From Lachnospiraceae bacterium UBA7054 (GTDB lineage: Bacteria > Bacillota > Clostridia > Lachnospirales > Lachnospiraceae): a stretch of DNA of 17,069 nucleotides. Positions 1-6,955 of this stretch are shown here, in pieces (the first letter of the stretch is position 1; every line of letters begins with the position of its first letter). The stretch covers positions 66,025-83,093 of the forward strand of contig DLAF01000025.1 in the NCBI GenBank assembly GCA_002492725.1. The letters are read 5' to 3'. The notes beneath the pieces are model-generated. The model was not told where the DNA came from. It saw only the letters and a list, made by a program, of their open reading frames with translations, and made no database searches. A program made the translations under genes and the position numbers.

Positions 1-60
1 ACTACGCCTGCAAACTTACGACTTAACCAGTATACCATCTTCTTTCAAAAAAGAAAAGCA

Positions 61-88
61 TTTTTTTCTCTTCCGCATAGGCTATAAT
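61..88 (+). promoter_or_regulatory. Candidate promoter of the solute-binding protein gene
   Basis: A perfect TATAAT lies at 83-88, about 50 bases before the start codon. Only a T-rich stretch at 61-66 occupies the -35 position, so the -35 box is poor. The remaining bases at the left edge (1-60) show no gene. This is an inference from box similarity only. Confidence 0.3.
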
Positions 89-103
89 AAATATTTCTTT
101 TAG

Positions 104-127
104 GGACTGTCCCGTCTATGACAGTCC
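104..127 (+). promoter_or_regulatory. 8-bp inverted repeat just before the ribosome binding site
   Basis: GGACTGTC at 104-111 is perfectly complementary to GACAGTCC at 120-127, with an 8-base loop. The hairpin ends one base before the AAGGAGG ribosome site (128-134) of the following gene. It could affect mRNA stability or translation, bind a protein, or be the end of a small mobile-element remnant. The sequence does not decide between these. Confidence 0.45.
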
Positions 128-137
128 AAGGAGGAAC

Positions 138-1157
138 ATGAAAAAAGCAGGCAGTTACTTACTGGCGGCGCTCGTATTGATTGGCGCCCTTGCAGGCTGC
201 GGTGCAAAAGACGGCGGCACCGCAAAAGCCCCGTCCGCTTCCGCTAAAACGCCCGTCGTATTGAACGAGGTGGCACATTCCATCTTTTACGCACCCATGT
301 ATGTGGCTATCGAAGAAGGTTACTTTGCGGATGAGGGGATCGATTTGACCCTGGTCACCGGCTTCGGCGCCGACAAGACCATGACCGCACTCCTTACCGG
401 CGAGGCCGACATCGGCTTCATGGGCAGCGAGAGCACCATCTACACTTACAAGGAGGGTGCCTCCGACTATGCGGTAAACTTCGCCCAGCTCACCCAGCGG
501 GCGGGGAATTTTCTGGTCTCCAGAGAACCGATTGACAACTTCACCTGGGATATGCTCAAAGGCAAAAAAGTCCTCGGTGGCCGAGCGGGCGGTATGCCCG
601 AGATGGTGTTTGAGTATATCTTAAAGAAGAACGGCATCGATCCTGCCGCGGATCTCTCCATCGACCAGAGCATTGACTTTGGCTCCACTGCCGCCGCTTT
701 TTCCGGTGGTCAGGGGGATTTTTCGGTGGAATTCGAACCCCACGCGACCTCCCTGGAAGCCAAAGGCGACGGCTATGTTGTAGCCTCCCTCGGTGAAGAT
801 TCCGGCTATGTGCCTTACACCGCCTTTTCCGCCAAGAAGAGCTATCTTGAGAAAAATCCCGCCGTGATCGAAGCCTTCACGAGAGCTCTGCAAAAAGGCA
901 TGGACTATGTACAGACACATACGCCCGCTGAGATTGCCAAAGTGATTGCGCCCCAATTTGCAGAGACAGAGCTTGCCACCATTGAGACCATCGTCGGCAG
1001 ATACGCTGCCCAGGATACCTGGAAAGCGGACCTGATCTTTTCGGAGGACAGCTTCACGCTTCTGGAAAACATTTTAGAGGAAGCCGGCGAGCTGGATGGA
1101 CGGGTGCCCTACGCGGATCTGGTGGACACCTCCTTTGCAAAAAAGGCGGCACAATAA
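138..1157 (+). CDS. ABC transporter substrate-binding lipoprotein, NMT1/SsuA/ThiY-like
   Basis: A 339-residue periplasmic-binding-type protein. It begins with a lipoprotein signal peptide: positive MKK, a hydrophobic segment at about residues 5-19, and lipobox LAGC with Cys21 as the lipidated residue. The mature N-terminus has the family pattern HSIFYAPMYVAIEEGYF followed by DEGIDLTL, and then GEADIGF, as in NMT1/SsuA/ThiY proteins that bind sulfonates, pyrimidine precursors or similar small molecules. It should be anchored outside the membrane and deliver its ligand to an ABC permease. The start is firm because AAGGAGG sits 3 bases upstream. No permease or ATPase gene lies downstream in the window; the next gene points the other way after a hairpin. 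The partners must be upstream outside the window or elsewhere. The ligand cannot be told from sequence. Confidence 0.88.
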   Translation: MKKAGSYLLAALVLIGALAGCGAKDGGTAKAPSASAKTPVVLNEVAHSIFYAPMYVAIEEGYFADEGIDLTLVTGFGADKTMTALLTGEADIGFMGSESTIYTYKEGASDYAVNFAQLTQRAGNFLVSREPIDNFTWDMLKGKKVLGGRAGGMPEMVFEYILKKNGIDPAADLSIDQSIDFGSTAAAFSGGQGDFSVEFEPHATSLEAKGDGYVVASLGEDSGYVPYTAFSAKKSYLEKNPAVIEAFTRALQKGMDYVQTHTPAEIAKVIAPQFAETELATIETIVGRYAAQDTWKADLIFSEDSFTLLENILEEAGELDGRVPYADLVDTSFAKKAAQ

Positions 1158-1191
1158 AGAAACACTTCTGCCGCAGATAAATGTCGCAAAA

Positions 1192-1224
1192 GAAGCCGCG
1201 CCCGTCTGTGTCGGGTGCGGCTTC
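1192..1224 (-). terminator. Rho-independent-like terminator of the DUF1836-HPt operon
   Basis: GAAGCCGC (1192-1199) pairs with GCGGCTTC (1217-1224). A G-U pair and CCCG/CGGG extend the stem to about 13 bp with a 7-base loop. Read on the minus strand it is followed by a short TTTT, fitting a terminator for the minus-strand genes. It may also stop plus-strand transcription from the solute-binding gene, although no T run follows on that side. Confidence 0.65.
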
Positions 1225-1265
1225 CAGTCATACGGATTCACATATTATGTAAACCAATCATCGGA

Positions 1266-1643
1266 CTAGTCCATCTCTCCGAGAAGTTCCTTTAACGCAT
1301 CCTCCACAAAGCGATACTGGGTCAACATTTCCTCAATACCGATCTCCATCGCCGCAAAATCCTGATCCTTCACCGCCTGTTCCTGCTGCGCTGCAAGTTC
1401 CGAAAGATAGGTCGCGCCAATGGAACGCATGGCATTTTTCAATCCATGCACTTCAATACGATAGCGCTCCCAGTCTTTCTTATCATAGACGCTGCGAATG
1501 AGCGGGATTTTCTCCTCCCCCTCCTCCATGGCCGCCCAGAGCACCTCCATATAAATCTCCTCATCGCCGCCGCAGAGCTTAATACCTTCCTCCACGTCAA
1601 ACCCTTTGCTCGTCAGATCCTCGAATCTACGAATCGCTCCCAT
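1266..1643 (-). CDS. HPt (histidine phosphotransfer) domain protein
   Basis: A 125-residue stand-alone HPt protein. The motif HGLKNAMRSIGA, with His66 as the predicted phosphorylated histidine, is the HPt signature. The rest is predicted helix-rich, as expected for the four-helix bundle. HPt proteins shuttle phosphate between receiver domains in multi-step phosphorelays in the cytoplasm. I chose the ATG at 1643 because GGGAGG lies about 10 bases upstream. A longer reading starting at 1724 would add a lysine/arginine-rich leader that is only the upstream gene's tail in another frame. The gene overlaps the end of the DUF1836 gene by 17 bp, so the two are probably translationally coupled. A likely partner is the hybrid kinase at 3691-6846, which lacks an HPt domain; this is inferred from proximity. 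Confidence 0.82.
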   Translation of the reverse strand: MGAIRRFEDLTSKGFDVEEGIKLCGGDEEIYMEVLWAAMEEGEEKIPLIRSVYDKKDWERYRIEVHGLKNAMRSIGATYLSELAAQQEQAVKDQDFAAMEIGIEEMLTQYRFVEDALKELLGEMD

Positions 1644-2283
1644 TTTTCTCTTCCTCCCGATCTTTTCCCTTTTTTTGCTTTTCCTTTCCTTCGCTTTCCG
1701 CAAGACCATCCAACATCTTTTCAATCAGCAGTTTTTTCACATAAACGTCAAAACTGAGCATGCAGATAAATGAAAAAATCTTCAGAAATTCTCTGGTATC
1801 CTCCGGCGCATTCTCGAAGGTTTCCCGGGCAATTCGAAATTTTTCCTCCACATCTGCCTTAAGGACATCCTTCTGCTCCCGTTCCAGTCCGAAGACTTCC
1901 TCATAAACGGCGGAAAGATCGAACGTCTCCCCGTTCGCAAAAAAACGATCTGTGATCGGCCTTAGAAGCTCTTGAATGTCGCTGATCGACAAGATGCCTT
2001 TATAATAGTAAATAAAGATCAAAAGAAGCACATGATCCCTGGTATATTTTTTTTTGGACGGCGGCGGCAGCAAATCATTCTTGGCATAATTATTGATCAT
2101 CGTCTTAGTCAGGATCTTGTCGCTCTCAGGGTTTCTGGTGGTATTTTTCAGATGTGTGCCCATAAAAGTAGTAACCTGATCCACGTAGAGTTCAATATCG
2201 GGTATGTCCTGTGCCCTGATATACTCTATCCTGTCCAGACTCTCCTTGATGCTGTTTAGCAGATCTTCCACGTTGATTGTCAT
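1627..2283 (-). CDS. DUF1836 domain protein, predicted MerR-like DNA-binding regulator
   Basis: A 218-residue protein recognised as the DUF1836 family common in Firmicutes. Residues about 55-110 (LTKTMINNYAKNDLLPPP, then KKKYTRDHVLLL) have the look of a MerR-type winged helix-turn-helix: a helix, the 'PPP' turn, the 'YTRDH' wing and a following helix. The middle is helical and acidic, and residues about 196-218 form a highly charged Lys/Glu tail. Its role is not established; DNA binding is inferred from the fold resemblance. It is the first gene of a two-gene unit with the overlapping HPt gene and has a near-consensus promoter. The ribosome site before the chosen ATG is weak (AAAGCGGG), but the N-terminus matches the expected family start. 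Confidence 0.78.
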   Translation of the reverse strand: MTINVEDLLNSIKESLDRIEYIRAQDIPDIELYVDQVTTFMGTHLKNTTRNPESDKILTKTMINNYAKNDLLPPPSKKKYTRDHVLLLIFIYYYKGILSISDIQELLRPITDRFFANGETFDLSAVYEEVFGLEREQKDVLKADVEEKFRIARETFENAPEDTREFLKIFSFICMLSFDVYVKKLLIEKMLDGLAESEGKEKQKKGKDREEEKNGSDS

Positions 2284-2328
2284 TTGCCCGCTTTAAACCC
2301 TGCACCTTCCGTCAATCTTTGCCCATTT

Positions 2329-2357
2329 ATTATATAGTTTTTGAAGTCTTGTGACAA
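2329..2357 (-). promoter_or_regulatory. Sigma-A promoter of the DUF1836-HPt operon, with a palindrome over the -35
   Basis: On the minus strand TTGTCA (2357-2352) and TATAAT (2334-2329) are separated by exactly 17 bp. The -35 is embedded in the perfect 11-base palindrome CTTGTGACAAG (2348-2358), a plausible operator. The regulator is unknown; autoregulation by the DUF1836 protein is one option. Confidence 0.75.
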
Positions 2358-2412
2358 GTAGTTTTCCATTCTTTTTCCTACTCTTTCTTTGCCGTGAAAA
2401 ATACAGCCGCAG

Positions 2413-2441
2413 TTTACAAACGCGTCCATTTGTGATATATT
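2413..2441 (+). promoter_or_regulatory. Sigma-A promoter of the yerC-like gene
   Basis: TTTACA (2413-2418) and TATATT (2436-2441) are separated by 17 bp, with an extended -10 TG at 2433-2434. It lies about 50 bases before the start codon and back-to-back with the promoter for the minus-strand operon. Confidence 0.7.
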
Positions 2442-2452
2442 CATACATAACA

Positions 2453-2470
2453 ACGCTAAAGTTTTAACGT
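2453..2470. promoter_or_regulatory. Imperfect palindrome, candidate operator of the yerC-like gene
   Basis: ACGCTAAA (2453-2460) and TTTAACGT (2463-2470) form an 8+2+8 palindrome with one mismatch. It sits just downstream of the -10 box, around the predicted transcription start. The position suits repressor binding, perhaps by the TrpR-like product itself; this is inference. Confidence 0.4.
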
Positions 2471-2487
2471 GTGAAAGTGAGGATACG

Positions 2488-2778
2488 ATGAACAAAAAAA
2501 TAAAAACAGAAGCTGTCGATCATCTGTTTCAGGCCATTCTTTGCCTGAACAGCACTGAAGAGTGCTATGATTTCTTTGAAGATCTTTGTACCGTTAATGA
2601 ACTTCTCTCCCTGTCACAACGCTTTGAGGTGGCCTCCATGCTCAGAAGCCACAATACCTATCTTGAGATTGCGGAAAAGACAGGCGCCTCCACCGCAACC
2701 ATCAGCCGCGTAAACCGCTCCTTAAACTACGGCAACGACGGTTATGAGCTTGTCCTGGAGCGCCTGAAAAACGACTGA
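2488..2778 (+). CDS. yerC: YerC/YecD family TrpR-related transcriptional repressor
   Basis: A 96-residue protein of the TrpR-like superfamily, typical length for YerC/YecD. The N-terminal helices carry the pattern LCTVNELLSLSQRFEVASML. The helix-turn-helix is at about residues 57-78 (IAEKTGASTATISRVNRSL), the recognition helix being ATISRVNRSL. It should bind operator DNA as a dimer. YerC-family targets are largely unknown, and the link to tryptophan is by fold only. GAGG lies 5 bases before the ATG. The stop codon lies only 6 bases from the stop of the convergent LytM-like gene, with no terminator between, so the two transcripts probably overlap at their 3' ends. Confidence 0.85.
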   Translation: MNKKIKTEAVDHLFQAILCLNSTEECYDFFEDLCTVNELLSLSQRFEVASMLRSHNTYLEIAEKTGASTATISRVNRSLNYGNDGYELVLERLKND

Positions 2779-2784
2779 TGCGTT

Positions 2785-3507
2785 TCATCCGTCAATACTC
2801 AGCAGTTCCATGGGATCCACATACTTTCCGTCATAGATGATCTGATAACCAAGCTCTGTGTTATCATCGCCGATTACATAGATAATCGAGCTGCGGACCA
2901 CCTCGTCCCCTTCTTTTACCATCACTTCTCCGTCATTGCGATAAACGCTGATATAACCGTTACCGTGATCCAGCCTGACACAGTGAAGGTATTCGCTGTC
3001 CGTGGTGACCGAACTCACCACACCCGCCCCAGCCGCCATGATATTTCCGGATGCCGTGGCCGTCAGCCTTACCATGGGTTCCTCTGCTTCCACCTGCTCC
3101 ACCGACGCGGAAGCCGTCATCGGAAAACCGACGGGCATATACGCTTTTGCCTCTTTCGCCGCCTTTTTCTCCTCTTCTTCCACCTTCTGGTTTATGGTAT
3201 CACTCAGGACGATGACTTTCTGGGTGAGCTCTTCCTGCATAACGGCAAGCTCCCCGTTCTCTTTCTCCAATGTTTGAATCTGCTGCGCCTGGCCGGCACT
3301 AGTCTCCTGCAGCAGGGCCAATGCTTCCCCTCTCTTGTAGCACACGACGGATAGTGCAATCAAAATCACGGCAAGCACCATGGCAATGGTCTCCACCACC
3401 CCCGGATCGATCCGCAGCTGCCTGACATTCCCCTCCCCGGAATCCGTAAAAAGCATCAGGGTATAATTGTACTTCCTGCCGCGCTTTTTGTCTTCTGTCA
3501 AATACAT
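2785..3507 (-). CDS. Membrane-anchored coiled-coil protein with degenerate LytM/M23 domain
   Basis: A 240-residue protein. A short basic cytoplasmic N-terminus (KKRGRK) is followed by one transmembrane helix at about residues 38-57, a coiled coil at about 61-120, and a LytM/M23-type beta domain at about 148-237. Family landmarks are kept (RLDHGNGY, VKEGDEV, YDGKYVDP). However, the M23 zinc ligands are gone: the usual YAH-type position reads VYRND, and the HLHFE-type HxH is replaced by YQIIYDG. It should therefore not cleave peptidoglycan, and more likely acts as a scaffold or activator, as known for degenerate LytM proteins such as EnvC/NlpD-type factors and, in part, SpoIIQ. Start choice is unsettled: ATG at 3507 is only 1 base from GGAGG, while a TTG at 3501 would have ideal 7-base spacing. 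Confidence 0.78.
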   Translation of the reverse strand: MYLTEDKKRGRKYNYTLMLFTDSGEGNVRQLRIDPGVVETIAMVLAVILIALSVVCYKRGEALALLQETSAGQAQQIQTLEKENGELAVMQEELTQKVIVLSDTINQKVEEEEKKAAKEAKAYMPVGFPMTASASVEQVEAEEPMVRLTATASGNIMAAGAGVVSSVTTDSEYLHCVRLDHGNGYISVYRNDGEVMVKEGDEVVRSSIIYVIGDDNTELGYQIIYDGKYVDPMELLSIDG

Positions 3508-3536
3508 ACCTCCATAGCACTTTTTTCCTATCAAAA

Positions 3537-3566
3537 AGTATAACACATCCCGTCGGCAGCTGGCAA
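3537..3566 (-). promoter_or_regulatory. Promoter of the LytM-like gene
   Basis: On the minus strand TTGCCA (3566-3561) and TATACT (3542-3537) are separated by 18 bp, with TG of an extended -10 just upstream of TATACT. The predicted start of transcription is about 25 bases before the coding region. Confidence 0.6.
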
Positions 3567-3619
3567 TCATTGTTTACATAAAATTTTATTCGAAAATTTT
3601 TTCCGCCTTTCTTCCCATG

Positions 3620-3648
3620 TTGACACAAATTTGCAGGCTTGTTAAAAT
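3620..3648 (+). promoter_or_regulatory. Sigma-A promoter of the hybrid histidine kinase gene
   Basis: A consensus TTGACA (3620-3625) and TAAAAT (3643-3648) are separated by 17 bp, with TG of an extended -10 at 3640-3641. Predicted transcription starts about 35 bases before the ATG at 3691. Confidence 0.75.
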
Positions 3649-3690
3649 GAAAAGAACAAATGAATTTCAAATGAGCAGGTGGAAACAGAT

Positions 3691-6600
3691 ATGTATACTT
3701 GTAATCTCCATATTTATTTCACAGGACATCCCAGTCATACTTTGGATGTCATAAAAAAGATGCCTTCCCTTGAAAATTTTACCCATATTTTTTCTGAAAG
3801 CGACGAGGCGGAGGCTTCTAAGTCCCAAAAAGCGGACGTGATCATAGCTGATCTTTCCCATATGGATATGGATATGCAGTCTGCACTGCAGATCTTCCTG
3901 CGAAACCGCCGCCGCGAAACACAGATGATTCTGCTGGCGGACAAAAAGCAAATGCAGCTTCTCTGTTCCGATCCGGCATTAAAGGATATCACAGACGTCT
4001 GGATCATGCCTATGTCTGACGAGGAGCTCCGTTTCCGTTTCCTGCGCTGGCAGCAGACTTATAAAATGAGTAAGGATTTCTGGGAAACCGGCCATTTTCT
4101 GGAGGCAACAATCAATAACATTCCCAATCTGGTCTGGTACAAGGACAAAGACGGCGTCCACGAAAAAGTAAACAACAGCTTCTGTCAGGCAGTCAACAAG
4201 ACCAAACAACAGGTGGAAGGCCGCCGACACGCCTATATCTGGGATGTGGAAGAGGATGATCCTGCCTGCATCGAATCGGAGCATCAGGTCATGAGCAAAA
4301 AACAGACCTTTGTATCCGAAGAAACCATTATGGCCGGAAATGAGACAAGAACCCTGATGTGTTACAAGTCTCCTCTCTATAACTGTGACGGCACCGTGAT
4401 GGGAACCGTCGGCGTGGGTGTCGATGTGACGCAGGAACGCGCCTACGAACAGGAAATCATAAAGAAAAACAAGACGTTAGAAACGATTCTTGCCACGATT
4501 GACTGCGGTGTCATGAACCACAGTTTGAAGGATTCACGTATTCTGAATATAAACAGAGCCGCGCTTAAAATCCTTGGCTATGAAACGCCGGAGGAAATGA
4601 TGGCGGACGGTTTTGACCTGGTTGCCGCCTCCGTTGTCAGGGAAGATCAGGAACGTCTGCGGGAATGCATCCGTGCCCTGAAAAAGGACGGAGATACTGT
4701 AAACGTGGAATACCGCGTGCAGCATAAAAACGGCGAAATTCTCCACATTATGGGTAACATCAAACTCTATGAAGAGAATGGCGAGCTGTTCTGCCAGCGT
4801 TTTCTTTTAGATGTTACAAAGCAAAAACTTCAGGAACGCAAAAACAGGAAACGACAGATGGAACTGGTTCAGGCGCTGAGCATAGATTTTACACTGGTCT
4901 GTTTCGTGGAACCGGACACCGGTATGCTTGTGCCTGTCCGTACCGACAGGCACAGACCGGACAATATTTTTGAAGGCAAAATTTCTCTAAAAGAAAGTAT
5001 GGAACAGTACATAGAGGATTTCGTTTATGAAGAAGACCGTGAAATGCTGCGGCATGCTGTCTCCATGGAAACACTGACAGAAACTCTGAGCTTAAAGCCG
5101 GTATATACCGTAAATTATCGCAAACAGTTGAACGGTCAGATTATTTACTTTCAGATGAAGGCCGTAAGTGCCGGAACGGAAGACGGCAGTCAAGGAATTG
5201 TTCTCGGATTCCGCAGTGTGGATGCGGATATCCGTAGAGAGATGGAGCAGAACACACTGCTTGAGGCCGCCCTTTCCCAAGCCAACAGAGCCAGCAAAGC
5301 AAAAAGCGTCTTTTTATCGAATATGTCCCATGATATCCGCACCCCGATGAATGCCATTGTCGGATTCACGGATCTGGCCATTACGCATATTGATCAAAAA
5401 GATCTGGTAGCAGAATACTTAAAAAAGATCCAAACCTCAGGCAACCATCTGTTGAGTCTGATCAACGACATATTGGACATGAGCCATATCGAAAGCGGGA
5501 AAATCCATCTGGAAGAAAAGCTGTGCAGTCTTCCCGAGATTTTACACGGCCTGCGCAACATTTTACAGGCGGATATCCACGCCAAACAGTTGGAGCTGCA
5601 GATTGATACGGTGGATGTTGTGGACGAAAACATTTACTGCGACAAACTCCGTCTCAATCAGGTGCTTTTGAATCTCTTAAGCAACGCCGTAAAATATACA
5701 GGCGCCGGCGGACATGTCAGTATGCGGATCACGGAAAAGCCGGGCGCTCCTGCCGGCTATGCCAACTATGAGTTCTGTATCCGGGACAACGGCATCGGCA
5801 TGAGTCCGGAATTTGTGGCGCATATTTTTGAACCCTTTGAGCGGGAACGCAACAGTACGATGAGCAAGATTCAGGGGACAGGACTTGGTATGTCCATCAC
5901 AAAAAATATCGTGGATATGATGAACGGCTCCATTTTGGTAACGAGCAAGCAGGGCGTCGGAACCGAATTTACGGTATCCTTCACTTTCCGTCTGCACGCC
6001 GAAAAGAAAGAATCGCTCGTCCTTCCTGAATTGAAAGATTGTAAAGCACTCGTGGTGGACGATGATTTCAATACCTGCGACAGTGTTTCCTATATGCTCG
6101 GGCAGCTCGGCCTGCAGGCCGAGTGGACGCTGTCCGGCAAAGAGGCAGTGCTGCGCAGCCATCAGGCTGTCATGCGAAACACAAGCTATTCGGTATATAT
6201 TGTAGACTGGCTGCTCCCCGACATGAACGGCGTCGAAGTAGCGCGGAGAATTCGGAAGGAAAACGGCGAGAACGTGCCCATCATCGTTTTGACTGCTTAC
6301 GACTGGTCGGATATTGAGGTTGAGGCAAAGGAGGCCGGCGTTACGGCATTCTGCAACAAACCCCTGTTTTTATCGGAATTAAGTTCCTGTCTACGCTCCG
6401 TGCTGCACCCGAAGTCTCCGGAGGATGAAGCCGCTGAAACGGAAATTCACCCTCATCATACCGGACGGATTCTTCTGGCCGAGGATGTGGAAATGAATCA
6501 GGAACTCGCTGTTGTTATTCTGGAAAACGCCGGATTCAGCGTAGATGTGGCAGACAATGGCCGGATTGCTTTAGATCTGGTAACAAAATCAGAGCCGGGT

Positions 6601-6846
6601 TACTATCTGGCCGTATTGATGGATGTGCAGATGCCCGTGATGGACGGCTATGAAGCAACCAGGCAGATACGAAAACTGGAAAACCGCGAACTGGCCTCCA
6701 TTCCGATCATTGCCATGACTGCGAATGCTTTCACGGAAGACCGCGAGGAAGCGCTGAAATGCGGAATGAACGGCCATATTGCCAAGCCGATCGACGTACA
6801 GTTACTGTTTCAGACGTTGGACGATGTATGTTGTAAACCGCAGTAA
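3691..6846 (+). CDS. Soluble hybrid sensor histidine kinase: pseudo-receiver, PAS domains, HisKA, HATPase, two receivers
   Basis: A 1051-residue hybrid kinase with no signal peptide or clear membrane helix, so cytoplasmic sensing is likely. Order: a receiver-like fold at 1-120 with Asp54 in the phospho-site position but lacking the N-terminal acidic pair; PAS at about 137-255; PAS at about 263-378; a third PAS-like region at about 390-510; HisKA with phospho-His547 in SHDIRTPMNAI; HATPase with N665, DNGIGM at 699-704 and GTGLGM from 729. Receiver 1 has D790-D792, phospho-D839 and K890; receiver 2 has E931/D932, phospho-D978 in MDVQMPVMDG and K1032. I chose ATG 3691 because AGGTGG lies 8 bases before it; a GTG at 3679 overlaps that site. 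It has no DNA-binding output and no HPt domain, so it needs a phosphotransfer partner. The free HPt protein at 1266-1643 is a candidate. The signal is unknown. Confidence 0.92.
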   Translation: MYTCNLHIYFTGHPSHTLDVIKKMPSLENFTHIFSESDEAEASKSQKADVIIADLSHMDMDMQSALQIFLRNRRRETQMILLADKKQMQLLCSDPALKDITDVWIMPMSDEELRFRFLRWQQTYKMSKDFWETGHFLEATINNIPNLVWYKDKDGVHEKVNNSFCQAVNKTKQQVEGRRHAYIWDVEEDDPACIESEHQVMSKKQTFVSEETIMAGNETRTLMCYKSPLYNCDGTVMGTVGVGVDVTQERAYEQEIIKKNKTLETILATIDCGVMNHSLKDSRILNINRAALKILGYETPEEMMADGFDLVAASVVREDQERLRECIRALKKDGDTVNVEYRVQHKNGEILHIMGNIKLYEENGELFCQRFLLDVTKQKLQERKNRKRQMELVQALSIDFTLVCFVEPDTGMLVPVRTDRHRPDNIFEGKISLKESMEQYIEDFVYEEDREMLRHAVSMETLTETLSLKPVYTVNYRKQLNGQIIYFQMKAVSAGTEDGSQGIVLGFRSVDADIRREMEQNTLLEAALSQANRASKAKSVFLSNMSHDIRTPMNAIVGFTDLAITHIDQKDLVAEYLKKIQTSGNHLLSLINDILDMSHIESGKIHLEEKLCSLPEILHGLRNILQADIHAKQLELQIDTVDVVDENIYCDKLRLNQVLLNLLSNAVKYTGAGGHVSMRITEKPGAPAGYANYEFCIRDNGIGMSPEFVAHIFEPFERERNSTMSKIQGTGLGMSITKNIVDMMNGSILVTSKQGVGTEFTVSFTFRLHAEKKESLVLPELKDCKALVVDDDFNTCDSVSYMLGQLGLQAEWTLSGKEAVLRSHQAVMRNTSYSVYIVDWLLPDMNGVEVARRIRKENGENVPIIVLTAYDWSDIEVEAKEAGVTAFCNKPLFLSELSSCLRSVLHPKSPEDEAAETEIHPHHTGRILLAEDVEMNQELAVVILENAGFSVDVADNGRIALDLVTKSEPGYYLAVLMDVQMPVMDGYEATRQIRKLENRELASIPIIAMTANAFTEDREEALKCGMNGHIAKPIDVQLLFQTLDDVCCKPQ

Positions 6847-6864
6847 ACGAAAAGTAAACGAAAA
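6843..6864 (+). repeat. Perfect 11-bp tandem duplication at the kinase stop codon
   Basis: GTAAACGAAAA occurs twice back-to-back, at 6843-6853 and 6854-6864. The first copy contains the TAA stop of the kinase gene. It looks like a simple slippage or duplication event; no function is evident. Confidence 0.6.
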
Positions 6865-6879
6865 AATCAAAAACAGTGC

Positions 6880-6908
6880 TTTACATTTGATAAGATGTAT
6901 GCTATTCT
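6880..6908 (+). promoter_or_regulatory. Promoter of the cold-shock protein gene
   Basis: TTTACA (6880-6885) and TATTCT (6903-6908) are separated by 17 bp with an extended -10 TG at 6900-6901. The predicted leader is about 40 bases, shorter than the long thermosensing leader of E. coli cspA. Confidence 0.6.
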
Positions 6909-6955
6909 ATCAATGTTGTATTAACATATTTTTCATTATTTTTGGAGGTATTACA

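Noticed and set aside
1..60. Possible terminator of an upstream gene at the left edge (AGAAAAGCATTTTTTTCT)
   Set aside because: The stem is only A-T pairs, short, and compatible with AT-rich chance.
6779..6955. Upstream in-frame extension of the cold-shock gene
   Set aside because: It overlaps the kinase gene, whereas the ATG at 6956 has GGAGG and gives a 66-residue protein of normal family length.
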